DNA from: Bacillota bacterium
GTDB lineage: Bacteria; Bacillota_I; Bacilli_A; MOL361; Turicibacteraceae
Direction of reading: 5' to 3'
DNA: 9,655 nucleotides
Assembly (NCBI GenBank): GCA_003486705.1
Contig: DNGE01000044.1
Location: forward strand, 1 to 9,655
Each line of letters opens with the position of its first letter. Within the stretch, counting starts at the first letter, position 1. The notes below the pieces were generated by a model. That model made no database searches and was not told the DNA's origin. It saw nothing but the letters and a program-made list of their open reading frames with translations. Made by a program: the position numbers and the translations under genes. This document shows positions 1-6,650 of this stretch, piece by piece.

Positions 1-137
1 AATATCAAAAGCTATAAAATAGGATAATATCTAGCAGTATAATAGTAGAGGTTAAAAGCGAAAATCGTTTTAGCGTTCTGATACAGAAGTGAGAAATGGC
101 CTTTATTGATAAATCTTTTTCGCTATTGAAAAAAGAG

Positions 138-146
138 TGTTATAAT
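138..146 (+). promoter_or_regulatory. Extended -10 promoter of the nucleotidase gene
   Basis: TGTTATAAT is a perfect extended -10 element (TG-N-TATAAT). No good -35 is present at 16-18 bp (TTTCGC at 118-123 is the best placed), which is usual when the TG extension is present. Transcription would begin near 152, leaving a leader of only about 16 nt that holds the ribosome binding site. The rest of 1-137 contains no gene that I can support. Confidence 0.6.
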
Positions 147-168
147 AAAATTTCTTGGAGGTGCTAAC

Positions 169-1683
169 TTGAAAAATTTAAAACTTTACTTTACATCTGA
201 TTTACACGGATATGTTTATCCAACTGATTATCGCGATGATACACAGCAACCGATGGGGATGCTTAACATCATTAATGAATATAAAAAAGATGGGAACACG
301 CTCATTTTTGATGGTGGAGACACGATTCAAGGGTCACCGTTTACGACCTATTTAAATATGCAAGATTTTGATGTTCATCCGATTGCGCAAGTGATGAACG
401 CAGGTGGTTATGACTATATGACACTTGGAAATCATGAGTTCAACTATGGTTATGACTACCTAAAAAAATATATCAATCACTTAAATGGAAAATGTTTATG
501 TACAAATATTGTGGATAAAACAGGTGAAATAAACATTGGAAACAGCGATATTAAAGTCTTAGAAAATGGCTTACGTGTCGGTGTGATTGGATTTACGACT
601 GATTTTATTCCGATCTGGGAGAACCCGAAACATTTAACAAACTTTGATGTTTTAAGCACATTCCCAACGGTTAAAGCGGAGTATGATTTATTAAAACCAC
701 AAGTCGATGTATTAATCGGGGTATATCACGGAGGCTTTGAACGTGATTTAGATTCACATGATGTGTTAAGTACAAGCTCAGAAAATATTGCCTTTAAAAT
801 TTGTGAAGAATTAGAGTTTGATATTTTATTAACAGGGCACGCTCATTTACCGATTAAAGATACGACGTTATTTGGAACGCACATTGTTCAAACCCAACAT
901 AATGGTGCGCATTATATTGAGTTAAATTTAAGCATGGATGAACAAGGGGTTAAAACCATTACATCAACACATAAAACACCAAGTGTTAATCCACACCCTG
1001 CTATGTATGAGGCTTTATTACCACTTGAAACTGACGTGCAAAGCTGGCTTGACCAACCGGTTGGTCATTTAAATATGCCGCTTAATCCAACGTCGCGTGT
1101 AGACATGGCGATGAACGGAACGCCATTGGCGAACTTTATTAATCAAATTCAATTTGATATTTCAAGTGCGGATTTATCGTGTACGTCATTTGCAAACTCG
1201 ATTAAAGGATTCAATCAAAGTGTGACGGTTCGAGATATTGTGTCGACGTATATTTACCCTAACACATTAGTTGTTCGCAAAGTAACAGGAGACATTTTAA
1301 AGCAAGCATTAGAAGTGTGTGCTAGTTATTTAGAAAAAGAAGGCGATGAGGTTGTGGTTTCAAATCGATTCTTACAACCAAAAGAAGCACATTATAACTA
1401 CGATTTCTTTGCAGGATTTGAGTATAAATTTGACTTAAACCGTGAAGTTGGGGATCGTGTTGTATCGATGACTCGAAATGGTGATGAAATGAAGTTAGAT
1501 GATGAATTCACGTTAGTGATGAACAACTATCGTTCAAGCTGTGTCGGTGGCTATGATTGCTACGAAGCGGCACCGATTGTCAAAGAAATTCAAATTGATA
1601 TGACAGAAATCATTATTAGCTATTTCAATCAATATAAAAATGTAACAGTAGATGAAACGAAATATATTTCGGTTATCGCTTAG
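169..1683 (+). CDS. Bifunctional metallophosphatase / 5'-nucleotidase family protein
   Basis: This 504-residue protein belongs to the 5'-nucleotidase/UDP-sugar hydrolase/2',3'-cyclic phosphodiesterase family, which releases phosphate from nucleotides using two metal ions. The N-terminal calcineurin-like domain (about 1-260) has all expected ligands: D11 and H13 in SDLHG, D51 in DGGDTIQGSP, N88-H89 in GNHE, H187 in YHGG, and H224/H226 in GHAH. The C-terminal 5'-nucleotidase domain (about 300-490) has the usual GTPLANFI stretch and a late NNYRSSCVGGYDCY segment that could line the base-binding pocket. There is no signal peptide, so it should act in the cytosol, unlike secreted UshA or CpdB. The start is TTG, supported by GGAGG at 157-161 with 7 nt spacing; the next in-frame starts would cut into the first metal motif. 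A terminator follows immediately, so it is a single-gene unit upstream of a phosphonate-type importer. The exact substrate (nucleotide, cyclic nucleotide or other phosphoester) cannot be read from the sequence. Confidence 0.92.
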   Translation: MKNLKLYFTSDLHGYVYPTDYRDDTQQPMGMLNIINEYKKDGNTLIFDGGDTIQGSPFTTYLNMQDFDVHPIAQVMNAGGYDYMTLGNHEFNYGYDYLKKYINHLNGKCLCTNIVDKTGEINIGNSDIKVLENGLRVGVIGFTTDFIPIWENPKHLTNFDVLSTFPTVKAEYDLLKPQVDVLIGVYHGGFERDLDSHDVLSTSSENIAFKICEELEFDILLTGHAHLPIKDTTLFGTHIVQTQHNGAHYIELNLSMDEQGVKTITSTHKTPSVNPHPAMYEALLPLETDVQSWLDQPVGHLNMPLNPTSRVDMAMNGTPLANFINQIQFDISSADLSCTSFANSIKGFNQSVTVRDIVSTYIYPNTLVVRKVTGDILKQALEVCASYLEKEGDEVVVSNRFLQPKEAHYNYDFFAGFEYKFDLNREVGDRVVSMTRNGDEMKLDDEFTLVMNNYRSSCVGGYDCYEAAPIVKEIQIDMTEIIISYFNQYKNVTVDETKYISVIA

Positions 1684-1684
1684 T

Positions 1685-1713
1685 AAAAAAGCTCTCGGTT
1701 TGAGAGCTTTTTT
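1685..1713 (+). terminator. Rho-independent terminator of the nucleotidase gene
   Basis: GCTCTC (1691-1696) pairs with GAGAGC (1702-1707) around a 5 nt loop. It is flanked by A6 and T6, so the stem can extend and the transcript ends in a U-tract. It starts 2 nt after the stop codon and isolates the nucleotidase from the importer operon. Confidence 0.9.
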
Positions 1714-1791
1714 CATTTTGCTAGGATGATGACGAGGTAGTATTTCAACCATTTCCTATCGAGTTAAAAGAGAATTAGAAATTTAAGCAGT

Positions 1792-1828
1792 AAAAGGTAA
1801 ATAAAACCCTTTAGAAGCGCTACCTTTT
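1792..1828. repeat. Inverted repeat in the importer upstream region
   Basis: AAAAGGTA (1792-1799) and TACCTTTT (1821-1828) are exact 8 bp inverted arms separated by 21 nt. No T-tract follows on the plus strand, so it is not a normal terminator. It lies about 75 bp upstream of the importer -35 box and could be a regulator site or a chance repeat in A+T-rich DNA. Confidence 0.3.
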
Positions 1829-1879
1829 GAGAAAAAAACGACAAAGTTTTACATTAAACTACAAAAATAAACTTTTTCG

Positions 1880-1906
1880 TTAAAATTTTGTTAATTTCGA
1901 TTAACA
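1880..1906 (+). promoter_or_regulatory. Phased TTAA repeats, possible Pho boxes
   Basis: TTAAAA (1880), TTAATT (1891) and TTAACA (1901) begin 11 and 10 bp apart, on one face of the helix, and the last coincides with the -35 box. More distant TTTACA (1848) and TTAAAC (1854) are similar in sequence. Bacillota PhoP binds direct repeats of about TT(A/C/T)A(C/T)A spaced about 11 bp, so phosphate-starvation control is plausible. The A+T-rich background makes chance matches likely. Confidence 0.35.
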
Positions 1907-1928
1907 TTAAAAAATTTTATGCTATTAT
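1901..1928 (+). promoter_or_regulatory. Sigma-A promoter of the phnD operon
   Basis: TTAACA (-35, 1901-1906) and TATTAT (-10, 1923-1928) are separated by 16 bp. TGC just before the -10 makes an extended -10. Both boxes match consensus at five of six positions. The expected start of transcription is near 1935, giving a leader of about 55 nt before the corrected phnD start. Confidence 0.65.
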
Positions 1929-1931
1929 TAG

Positions 1932-1974
1932 GGTGCAAGTAAAAATTTACAGCACCATACAGTGATATGGTTGC
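1932..1974 (+). promoter_or_regulatory. Overlapping inverted repeats in the phnD leader
   Basis: Two alternative stems share one strand. GGTGC (1932-1936) can pair with GCACC (1952-1956), with an inner GTAA/TTAC stem (1939-1942 and 1947-1950). Alternatively ACCATA (1954-1959) pairs with TATGGT (1966-1971) around a 6 nt loop and is extended by GC/GC across one bulged T. The second stem ends at 1974, right against the ribosome binding site (1977-1984). If transcription starts near 1935 the first stem is only partly in the RNA and may instead be a DNA operator. The function is not known. Confidence 0.4.
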
Positions 1975-1990
1975 GAAAGGAAAGAATGTC

Positions 1991-3004
1991 ATGAAAAAAT
2001 TATTAACTATTTTATCAGTTATGATGTTAGCGGTTGTTTCATTAGCAGGATGCAGCACAGATTCAAATGAATTAGAAGAATTAGTTGTTTATTTCGTACC
2101 TTCTCGTAATCCAGAAGACATTGAGAAAGCAACAGAACCTTTACAAGACATGTTAAAAGAAGAATTAGCAGCTCAAGGATTTGAGTTTGAAAATATTAGT
2201 GTTGAAGTTGGAACTAGCTATGAAGCTGTAGGGGAGTCATTAGCAGCTGGTACTGCTCACGTTGGATTCGTTCCTGGTGGAACTTATGCAATCTTTGCAG
2301 ATGATATCGATGTTGCATTAACGGCTACTCGTTATGGATTAAACCATGATTCAGAAAACCCAGCAGATTGGAATACAGCACCAACTGAAAACACAACAGA
2401 ACCAGTTACTTACTACCGTACATTAGTTATTGCTGGACCAACTGAAAAAGGTCAAGAATTAGCAGCTAAAATTAACAACGGTGAAGCATTAACTAAAGAA
2501 GATATCGAAAGCGCAACGTGGGGAGTTCAATCATCAACTTCTTCATCAGCTGGATATGTTTACCCAACATTATGGTTACAAGAAAACTACGGAATCTCAA
2601 TCACAGATTTACCTAACAAAGTTGCTTTAGACGGATATGCAACAGCTATCTCTCAATTAGCAAACGGTCAAATCGATGTTATGGTTGCTTACGCTGATGC
2701 TCGTTTAGATTATGTTGATATTTGGACAACTGATTTAGGACGCGAAGCGACTATCTGGGAAGAAACAAACGTTATCGGTGTAACTGAAGGAATTTACAAT
2801 GATACAATTTCTGTTACTAAAGATGAAGTCATGACACCTGAATTAAAAGAAGCAATCCAACAAGCATTCATCAACATTGGAAACTCTGAAGCTGGACAAG
2901 AAATCATTTCTATTTACAGCCATAAAGGATACCAAGTTGGATCAAATGAAGATTACGAAGGAGCTAAAAAAGCTCAAGAAATCATTCAAGCACAACAACA
3001 ATAA
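1991..3004 (+). CDS. phnD: Phosphonate/phosphite-type ABC transporter substrate-binding lipoprotein
   Basis: This 337-residue periplasmic-binding-protein-like lipoprotein of the PhnD family captures a phosphorus-containing anion outside the membrane and delivers it to the PhnE permeases. The first 20 residues are a lipoprotein signal peptide ending in the lipobox LAGC, with Cys21 as the lipidated residue. The mature part has family landmarks: a beta strand LVVYFVPSRNPED after the tether, GTSYEAVGESLAAGTAHVGF (residues 74-93), the Ser/Thr-rich anion-site turn SSTSSSAG (181-188) followed by YVYP, and MVAYADARLDY (231-241). A polar segment at about 116-142 is longer than I recall in E. coli PhnD. 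I chose ATG 1991 over the upstream in-frame ATG 1967 because AGGAAAG (1978-1984) is well spaced and the signal peptide then begins MKKLL; starting at 1967 would add eight polar residues. It is the first gene of the importer. Codon use is strongly biased, suggesting high expression. The ligand could be phosphonate, phosphite, phosphate or an organophosphate. Confidence 0.9.
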   Translation: MKKLLTILSVMMLAVVSLAGCSTDSNELEELVVYFVPSRNPEDIEKATEPLQDMLKEELAAQGFEFENISVEVGTSYEAVGESLAAGTAHVGFVPGGTYAIFADDIDVALTATRYGLNHDSENPADWNTAPTENTTEPVTYYRTLVIAGPTEKGQELAAKINNGEALTKEDIESATWGVQSSTSSSAGYVYPTLWLQENYGISITDLPNKVALDGYATAISQLANGQIDVMVAYADARLDYVDIWTTDLGREATIWEETNVIGVTEGIYNDTISVTKDEVMTPELKEAIQQAFINIGNSEAGQEIISIYSHKGYQVGSNEDYEGAKKAQEIIQAQQQ

Positions 3005-3021
3005 TCAATTGAATAACAAAG

Positions 3022-3048
3022 ATGAGTTCATGTTTAACGTGAACTCAT
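3022..3048 (+). terminator. Intercistronic hairpin between phnD and phnC
   Basis: ATGAGTTCATG (3022-3032) pairs with CGTGAACTCAT (3038-3048), giving an 11 bp stem with one G-T wobble and a 5 nt loop. Only an interrupted T-rich stretch follows, so it should be a leaky terminator or a 3'-end stabiliser rather than a full stop. Such hairpins after binding-protein genes commonly make the binding protein more abundant than its ATPase and permeases. Confidence 0.6.
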
Positions 3049-3056
3049 TTCTATTC

Positions 3057-3085
3057 TTAAGATAAACTTGGAAATATTTTATATT
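3057..3085 (+). promoter_or_regulatory. Possible internal promoter before phnC
   Basis: TTAAGA (3057-3062) and TATATT (3080-3085) are 17 bp apart and match consensus at four and five of six positions. It could keep a basal level of the ATPase and permeases after attenuation at the upstream hairpin. The region is A+T-rich and chance is possible. Confidence 0.3.
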
Positions 3086-3110
3086 TTATGAAAGAGATGG
3101 GAGAAACCAT

Positions 3111-3875
3111 ATGATTAAGTTTACAGATGTGAATAAAGTGTATCCAAATGGATTACATGCTTTAAAAAATATTAACTTAGAAATTGAACAAGGTGAGTTT
3201 GTTGCAATTATTGGTTTATCAGGTGCTGGTAAATCAACATTATTAAGAACAATTAACCGTATGCATGATATTACAGACGGATCATTAACTGTAAATGCAC
3301 AGGAAGTAAATGATTTAAAAGGTAAATCATTACGTAAATTCCGCCGTCAAATTGGAATGGTATTCCAATCATTTAACTTAGTAACAAGAACAACTGTAAT
3401 CAACAATGTTTTAACATCTCGTGTTCCTGATATGCCAATTTGGAAATCAAGTATTGGATTATTCTCAAAAGAGGATAAAGTTATCGCTTTAGAAGCATTA
3501 GATAAAGTTGGAATCTTAGATAAAGCTTATGTACGTGCAGACCAATTAAGTGGTGGGCAACAACAACGTGTCGCACTTGCTCGTACACTTGCTCAAAAAC
3601 CAGAAATCATTTTAGCTGATGAGCCTGTAGCAGCACTTGATCCAATTACTGCAACACAAGTGATGGATGATTTCAAAAAAATCAATCAAGATATGAACAT
3701 TTCAGTATTAATTAATATTCACCATGTTGACTTAGCATTAAAATATGCAGATCGCGTTATTGGAATTAAAGCGGGTGAGATTGTTTACGACGGACCTTCA
3801 AAAGACGTTAACAGCGATATCTTAACGCAAATTTACGGTCGTGAATTAGCTGCTGATGAATTAATGGGGGCTTAA
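3111..3875 (+). CDS. phnC: Phosphonate-type ABC transporter ATP-binding protein
   Basis: This 254-residue cytoplasmic ATPase powers the importer. All nucleotide-binding elements are intact: Walker A GLSGAGKST (35-43, K41), Q-loop Q86 in VFQSFN, ABC signature LSGGQ (146-150), Walker B IILADEP (167-173, with D170 and E171), D-loop ALD (175-177) and H-loop H204 in INIHHVD. The length and the HHVDLAL segment resemble PhnC rather than a general amino-acid importer ATPase. The start ATG is preceded by GGGAG (3099-3103) with 7 nt spacing. It is separated from phnD by 106 bp containing a hairpin and a possible weak promoter, while the next permease starts 1 bp after its stop. No truncation or missing residue is seen. 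Confidence 0.95.
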   Translation: MIKFTDVNKVYPNGLHALKNINLEIEQGEFVAIIGLSGAGKSTLLRTINRMHDITDGSLTVNAQEVNDLKGKSLRKFRRQIGMVFQSFNLVTRTTVINNVLTSRVPDMPIWKSSIGLFSKEDKVIALEALDKVGILDKAYVRADQLSGGQQQRVALARTLAQKPEIILADEPVAALDPITATQVMDDFKKINQDMNISVLINIHHVDLALKYADRVIGIKAGEIVYDGPSKDVNSDILTQIYGRELAADELMGA

Positions 3876-3876
3876 G

Positions 3877-4698
3877 ATGAACGTGATTAAAAATATATTT
3901 AAACCTCAAAAAATTACATTAGACAATGGTAAAGAAATTCAACCCCCACGTCCAATGGCCCCATTTGTTGTGATTGGATTTATTATTGCGTTATTATTTG
4001 CAGCTCAAGTGACTGGATTTGATTTTGCAAAATTAATGAAACGCGGGGAAGAATTCTTTGTTATTTTAACTAAAATGTTCCCACCAGATTTAAACTTTAT
4101 TAAACAAGTTATTCCACCATTAGTTGAGACAATTAAAATGTCATTATTAGGATCGTTAATCGGATGTTTATTTGCATTCCCAGTTGCGATTTTATCATCA
4201 TCTAATATTAATAAAAATAAATTTATTTTAAGTTTCACACGTGTTATTTTAAGTATTTTACGTACAATCCCAACGTTAATTATCGCTTTATTTGCGACGT
4301 ATGTGTTTGGTCTTGGAACGTTTGCAGGAACTGTTGCGATTACAATCTTTACATTTGGAATTGTTGTTAAAATGTTATATGAAAAAATTGAAACAGTAGA
4401 TATGGGGCCATTTGAGGCGATGGAAGCGGTTGGAGCTACAAAGTTAGAATCTTTCAATTCTGCCATTACGCCACAAATTTTACCGACTTACTTATCGACT
4501 TGTTTATACTGTTTAGAAATCAATGTTCGTGCGGCAACTATTTTAGGATATGTTGGAGCAGGTGGAATTGGTTTATTATTAAAAGAGAAAATCGGTTGGC
4601 GTGAGTATGATAAAGTGGGAATGATTTTAGTTTTATTATTTATCACAGTCGTTATTATTGAAAATACAAGTCGCTATATCAGAGAAAGGTTAGGGTAA
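3877..4698 (+). CDS. phnE: Phosphonate-type ABC transporter permease, first copy
   Basis: This 273-residue integral membrane protein forms half of the transport channel. A hydrophobic segment at about 28-47 is followed by a soluble stretch and then the binding-protein-dependent permease core, with membrane segments near 84-107, 118-145, 147-166, about 205-233 and 247-262. The EAA coupling loop that contacts PhnC is seen at about 180-204 (EAMEAVGATKLESFNSA then P199 and P203). The family glycine cluster GYVGAGGIG lies at 224-232. It starts 1 bp after the phnC stop, with the ribosome binding site GGGGG inside the end of phnC (3866-3870), so translation is probably coupled. Together with the next gene it would form a PhnE heterodimer, as in many Bacillota operons with two phnE genes. 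Confidence 0.93.
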   Translation: MNVIKNIFKPQKITLDNGKEIQPPRPMAPFVVIGFIIALLFAAQVTGFDFAKLMKRGEEFFVILTKMFPPDLNFIKQVIPPLVETIKMSLLGSLIGCLFAFPVAILSSSNINKNKFILSFTRVILSILRTIPTLIIALFATYVFGLGTFAGTVAITIFTFGIVVKMLYEKIETVDMGPFEAMEAVGATKLESFNSAITPQILPTYLSTCLYCLEINVRAATILGYVGAGGIGLLLKEKIGWREYDKVGMILVLLFITVVIIENTSRYIRERLG

Positions 4699-4699
4699 T

Positions 4700-5506
4700 A
4701 TGAGTTTAACAATCAAAAAACAATTAGAAAAAGAACCAAATTTATGGATTAACAAAGCCCTAACTCTTGTCGGTGTTTTAGTATTAGTCGCTTGGGCTTC
4801 TCAAACGATTATGTATTCTGGTGTAAAAGAAAATGGTTTACAAATTGTTCAAAACATTTTTACTTCTATTTTACAACCAGACCTTGAAATGTTATTTGAT
4901 TTCAAAGAAGGGGTACCATTCTTATTATTAGAAACAGTTTGTATTGCTTTCTTAGGAACATTAATTGGAGCTGTTTTAGCACTTCCATTAGCCTTTTTAG
5001 CATCAAGCAACATTATGCCAAAATGGGTTAACTTTATTATCTTAACTGTTATTTCAGGAATTCGTACATTCCCAGCGTTTGTTTTCGGTTTAATGTTTAT
5101 CCGAGTAACAGGGCCTGGTGCGTTTGCAGGGGTATTAACAGTATCGGTTGTCTCAATTGGAATGCTATCAAAGTTATTCATTGAAGCGATTGAAGATTTA
5201 GATATAAGAATTTTAGAATCATTAGATGCAGCCGGGTGTAATACATTTGAAAAAATCCGTTATGGAATAATTCCACAGTTATTTACAAACCTTGCGTCAA
5301 TTGTTATTTACCGTTTTGAAATTAATATTAAAGATGCTTCAACACTTGGATTAGTTGGAGCTGGTGGGATTGGTGCACCATTAATCTTTGCCATGAATGC
5401 TTTTAACTGGACGGAAGTCGGATCTATTTTACTAGGTTTAATTATCCTTGTTTTAGTTGTTGAAACAGGGTCAACTAAATTACGTACAAAACTTGCACGT
5501 GGATAA
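4700..5506 (+). CDS. phnE: Phosphonate-type ABC transporter permease, second copy
   Basis: This 268-residue membrane protein is a paralogue of the preceding permease, with the same plan: a first membrane segment at about 18-37, core segments near 77-102, 110-135, 138-158, about 198-226 and 240-255, an EAA loop at about 173-197 (ESLDAAGCNTFEKIRYG then P192) and the glycine cluster GLVGAGGIG at 217-225. The two permeases align across the core but differ clearly in the N-terminal and loop parts, so this is an old duplication and the channel is likely a heterodimer. ATG 4700 lies 1 bp after the previous stop, with AAAGG at 4685-4689 as ribosome binding site. It is the last gene of the operon and is closed by a strong bidirectional terminator. 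Confidence 0.93.
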   Translation: MSLTIKKQLEKEPNLWINKALTLVGVLVLVAWASQTIMYSGVKENGLQIVQNIFTSILQPDLEMLFDFKEGVPFLLLETVCIAFLGTLIGAVLALPLAFLASSNIMPKWVNFIILTVISGIRTFPAFVFGLMFIRVTGPGAFAGVLTVSVVSIGMLSKLFIEAIEDLDIRILESLDAAGCNTFEKIRYGIIPQLFTNLASIVIYRFEINIKDASTLGLVGAGGIGAPLIFAMNAFNWTEVGSILLGLIILVLVVETGSTKLRTKLARG

Positions 5507-5510
5507 TAAA

Positions 5511-5558
5511 AAATCACCCTTATTAGATTTTATGAATCTAGTAAAGGTGATTTTTTTT
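5511..5558. terminator. Bidirectional terminator between importer operon and amidotransferase gene
   Basis: AAATCACC (5511-5518) pairs with GGTGATTT (5546-5553). After one mismatch the stem continues through TTA/TAA, a G-T wobble and TAGATT (5524-5529)/AATCTA (5535-5540) to a 5 nt loop. T8 follows on the plus strand, and on the minus strand the complement of an A-run gives TTTTT, so it serves both converging genes. It abuts the amidotransferase stop codon. Confidence 0.92.
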
Positions 5559-6285
5559 ATTTAGCCTCACAATGCGTAATAAACTGTTTAAATAACTGAA
5601 GCATTAAAAGATCACGACTGGCCATCATTTCAGGGTGCCACTGAACACCCATTACAAATGAATTTCCCTCCATCTGAATCCCTTCTATAATTCCATCAGG
5701 GGATAGTGCCGTTGCAAAAAACTGTGGGGCAAGATCTTTTACACATTGATGATGCGCACTATTAACAGTATAGGTCGGTCCTAAGATAGAATGTAGAATA
5801 CTATTTGGTGTTATTTGAACAGGATGCGTTGGTGTTGCGAGATTTATTGTTTGTTTATGTTGAATCGGATCATCTATTGCATAGGAGATGTCTTGATGTA
5901 ATGTTCCACCACCTGCCACATTTAATATTTGATGTCCCCGACAAATTCCTAAAATCGGAATGTTTCTTTGCAGCGCTTTTTGAATGAGATAGATTTGAAC
6001 CATATCTACCGTTTCATTTGAATGGCCCTGCAAGGGCTTTGGAACTTGATGATAGAGTAGTGGATTAATATCATTACCGCCAGGAATTAATAATCCATCT
6101 ATTAGGTCTAATTGTTGATCGATTATTTCAGGTACGTTGATAACGGGTAAATAGATCGGGATGCCTCCGGCATCTGCTATGCACTTGGAGTAATTATTAT
6201 TGTTAAAATCATACGGGCTTCCAATGACTACTGGATTTGTTTCAATATATAAGTTTCCAGCAATCCCAATAATGGGTTTTTTCAA
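5557..6285 (-). CDS. Class I glutamine amidotransferase-like hydrolase, PuuD/peptidase C26 family
   Basis: This 242-residue cytosolic protein belongs to the gamma-glutamyl-gamma-aminobutyrate hydrolase (PuuD) family, whose members hydrolyse gamma-glutamyl amide bonds in polyamine or amino-acid catabolism. The catalytic triad is visible: nucleophile C115 in GICRGHQ, H217 and E219 in VQWHPE. Other family marks are LIPGGNDINP (66-75), which would form the oxyanion-side loop, the GGGTLHQD stretch after the nucleophile (125-132), and the late VNSAHHQ (174-180). The length fits the family (PuuD about 254). The start is TTG at 6285, with AGGAGG (plus-strand 6294-6299) 8 nt upstream; no ATG or GTG is better placed. 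It is a single-gene unit on the opposite strand from the importer. No polyamine genes lie nearby, so the true substrate is uncertain. Confidence 0.88.
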   Translation of the reverse strand: MKKPIIGIAGNLYIETNPVVIGSPYDFNNNNYSKCIADAGGIPIYLPVINVPEIIDQQLDLIDGLLIPGGNDINPLLYHQVPKPLQGHSNETVDMVQIYLIQKALQRNIPILGICRGHQILNVAGGGTLHQDISYAIDDPIQHKQTINLATPTHPVQITPNSILHSILGPTYTVNSAHHQCVKDLAPQFFATALSPDGIIEGIQMEGNSFVMGVQWHPEMMASRDLLMLQLFKQFITHCEAK

Positions 6286-6329
6286 GAAGACCCCCTCCTT
6301 TTTGTCTGGCTATAATATTAATATGATAG

Positions 6330-6347
6330 GTGACTGATTGGAGTCAC
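6330..6347. promoter_or_regulatory. Inverted repeat upstream of the amidotransferase gene
   Basis: GTGACT (6330-6335) and AGTCAC (6342-6347) are exact inverted arms around 6 bp, located 45-62 bp upstream of the TTG start. TATTAT on the minus strand (6312-6317) is a possible -10 and the repeat covers where the -35 should be, so it is a plausible operator for this gene. The arrangement could also form a hairpin in a longer leader. Confidence 0.4.
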
Positions 6348-6424
6348 TCATTTATTAAAGATAATCTAGCGAAAAACAATAATTTTTAGGTGGATTCAGA
6401 CTAAAAAGCTTGAGGAAAAAGAAA

Positions 6425-6453
6425 TGGACTTTTACACATGTAAGTGTTATACT
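6425..6453 (+). promoter_or_regulatory. Possible promoter of the HAD phosphatase gene
   Basis: TGGACT (6425-6430) and TATACT (6448-6453) are 17 bp apart, with a TG extension at 6445-6446. The match is four and five of six positions. Use of it would give a leader of about 190 nt before the HAD gene. A second extended -10-like TGATATAAC lies at 6482-6490. I see no other gene in 6300-6650; one 10-codon ATG frame at 6424 looks accidental. Confidence 0.4.
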
Positions 6454-6650
6454 TAGTAAAATTTCTTGTTTAAATGACATATGATATAACGTAATGCCTG
6501 ATGTAAGAAACCAAAGGATAAAGTATACTAATAGCTAATGATGTATTTAATAAGCGCTAAAATAATAAACATGGGTTAAGGTTAATGATTTTGGAAAATA
6601 CTAAGGAATAAAATCAAGACATTTAAAAAGTGAGCTAGGAGGTCAGTGAT

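Noticed and set aside
38..43. TATAAT near the left edge
   Set aside because: There is no acceptable -35 and no gene directly downstream; a better extended -10 at 138-146 serves the nucleotidase gene.
1967..1990. Upstream in-frame ATG for the phnD gene
   Set aside because: It would put eight polar residues before a clean lipoprotein signal peptide and would place the ribosome binding site inside the coding region. ATG 1991 is well spaced from AGGAAAG.
2877..3065. Open frame overlapping the end of phnD
   Set aside because: It is an out-of-frame Lys-rich reading of the phnD tail and the hairpin region, with no supporting start signal.
4005..4466. Long minus-strand open frame inside the first phnE
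   Set aside because: It is an antisense shadow of a well-supported permease gene, with no ribosome binding site and no recognisable protein features. The shorter minus-strand frames at 4849-5181 and 5308-5517 are rejected for the same reason.
6424..6456. Ten-codon ATG frame in the HAD leader
   Set aside because: It has a GAGG upstream but is very short, overlaps the candidate promoter boxes and shows no coding character.
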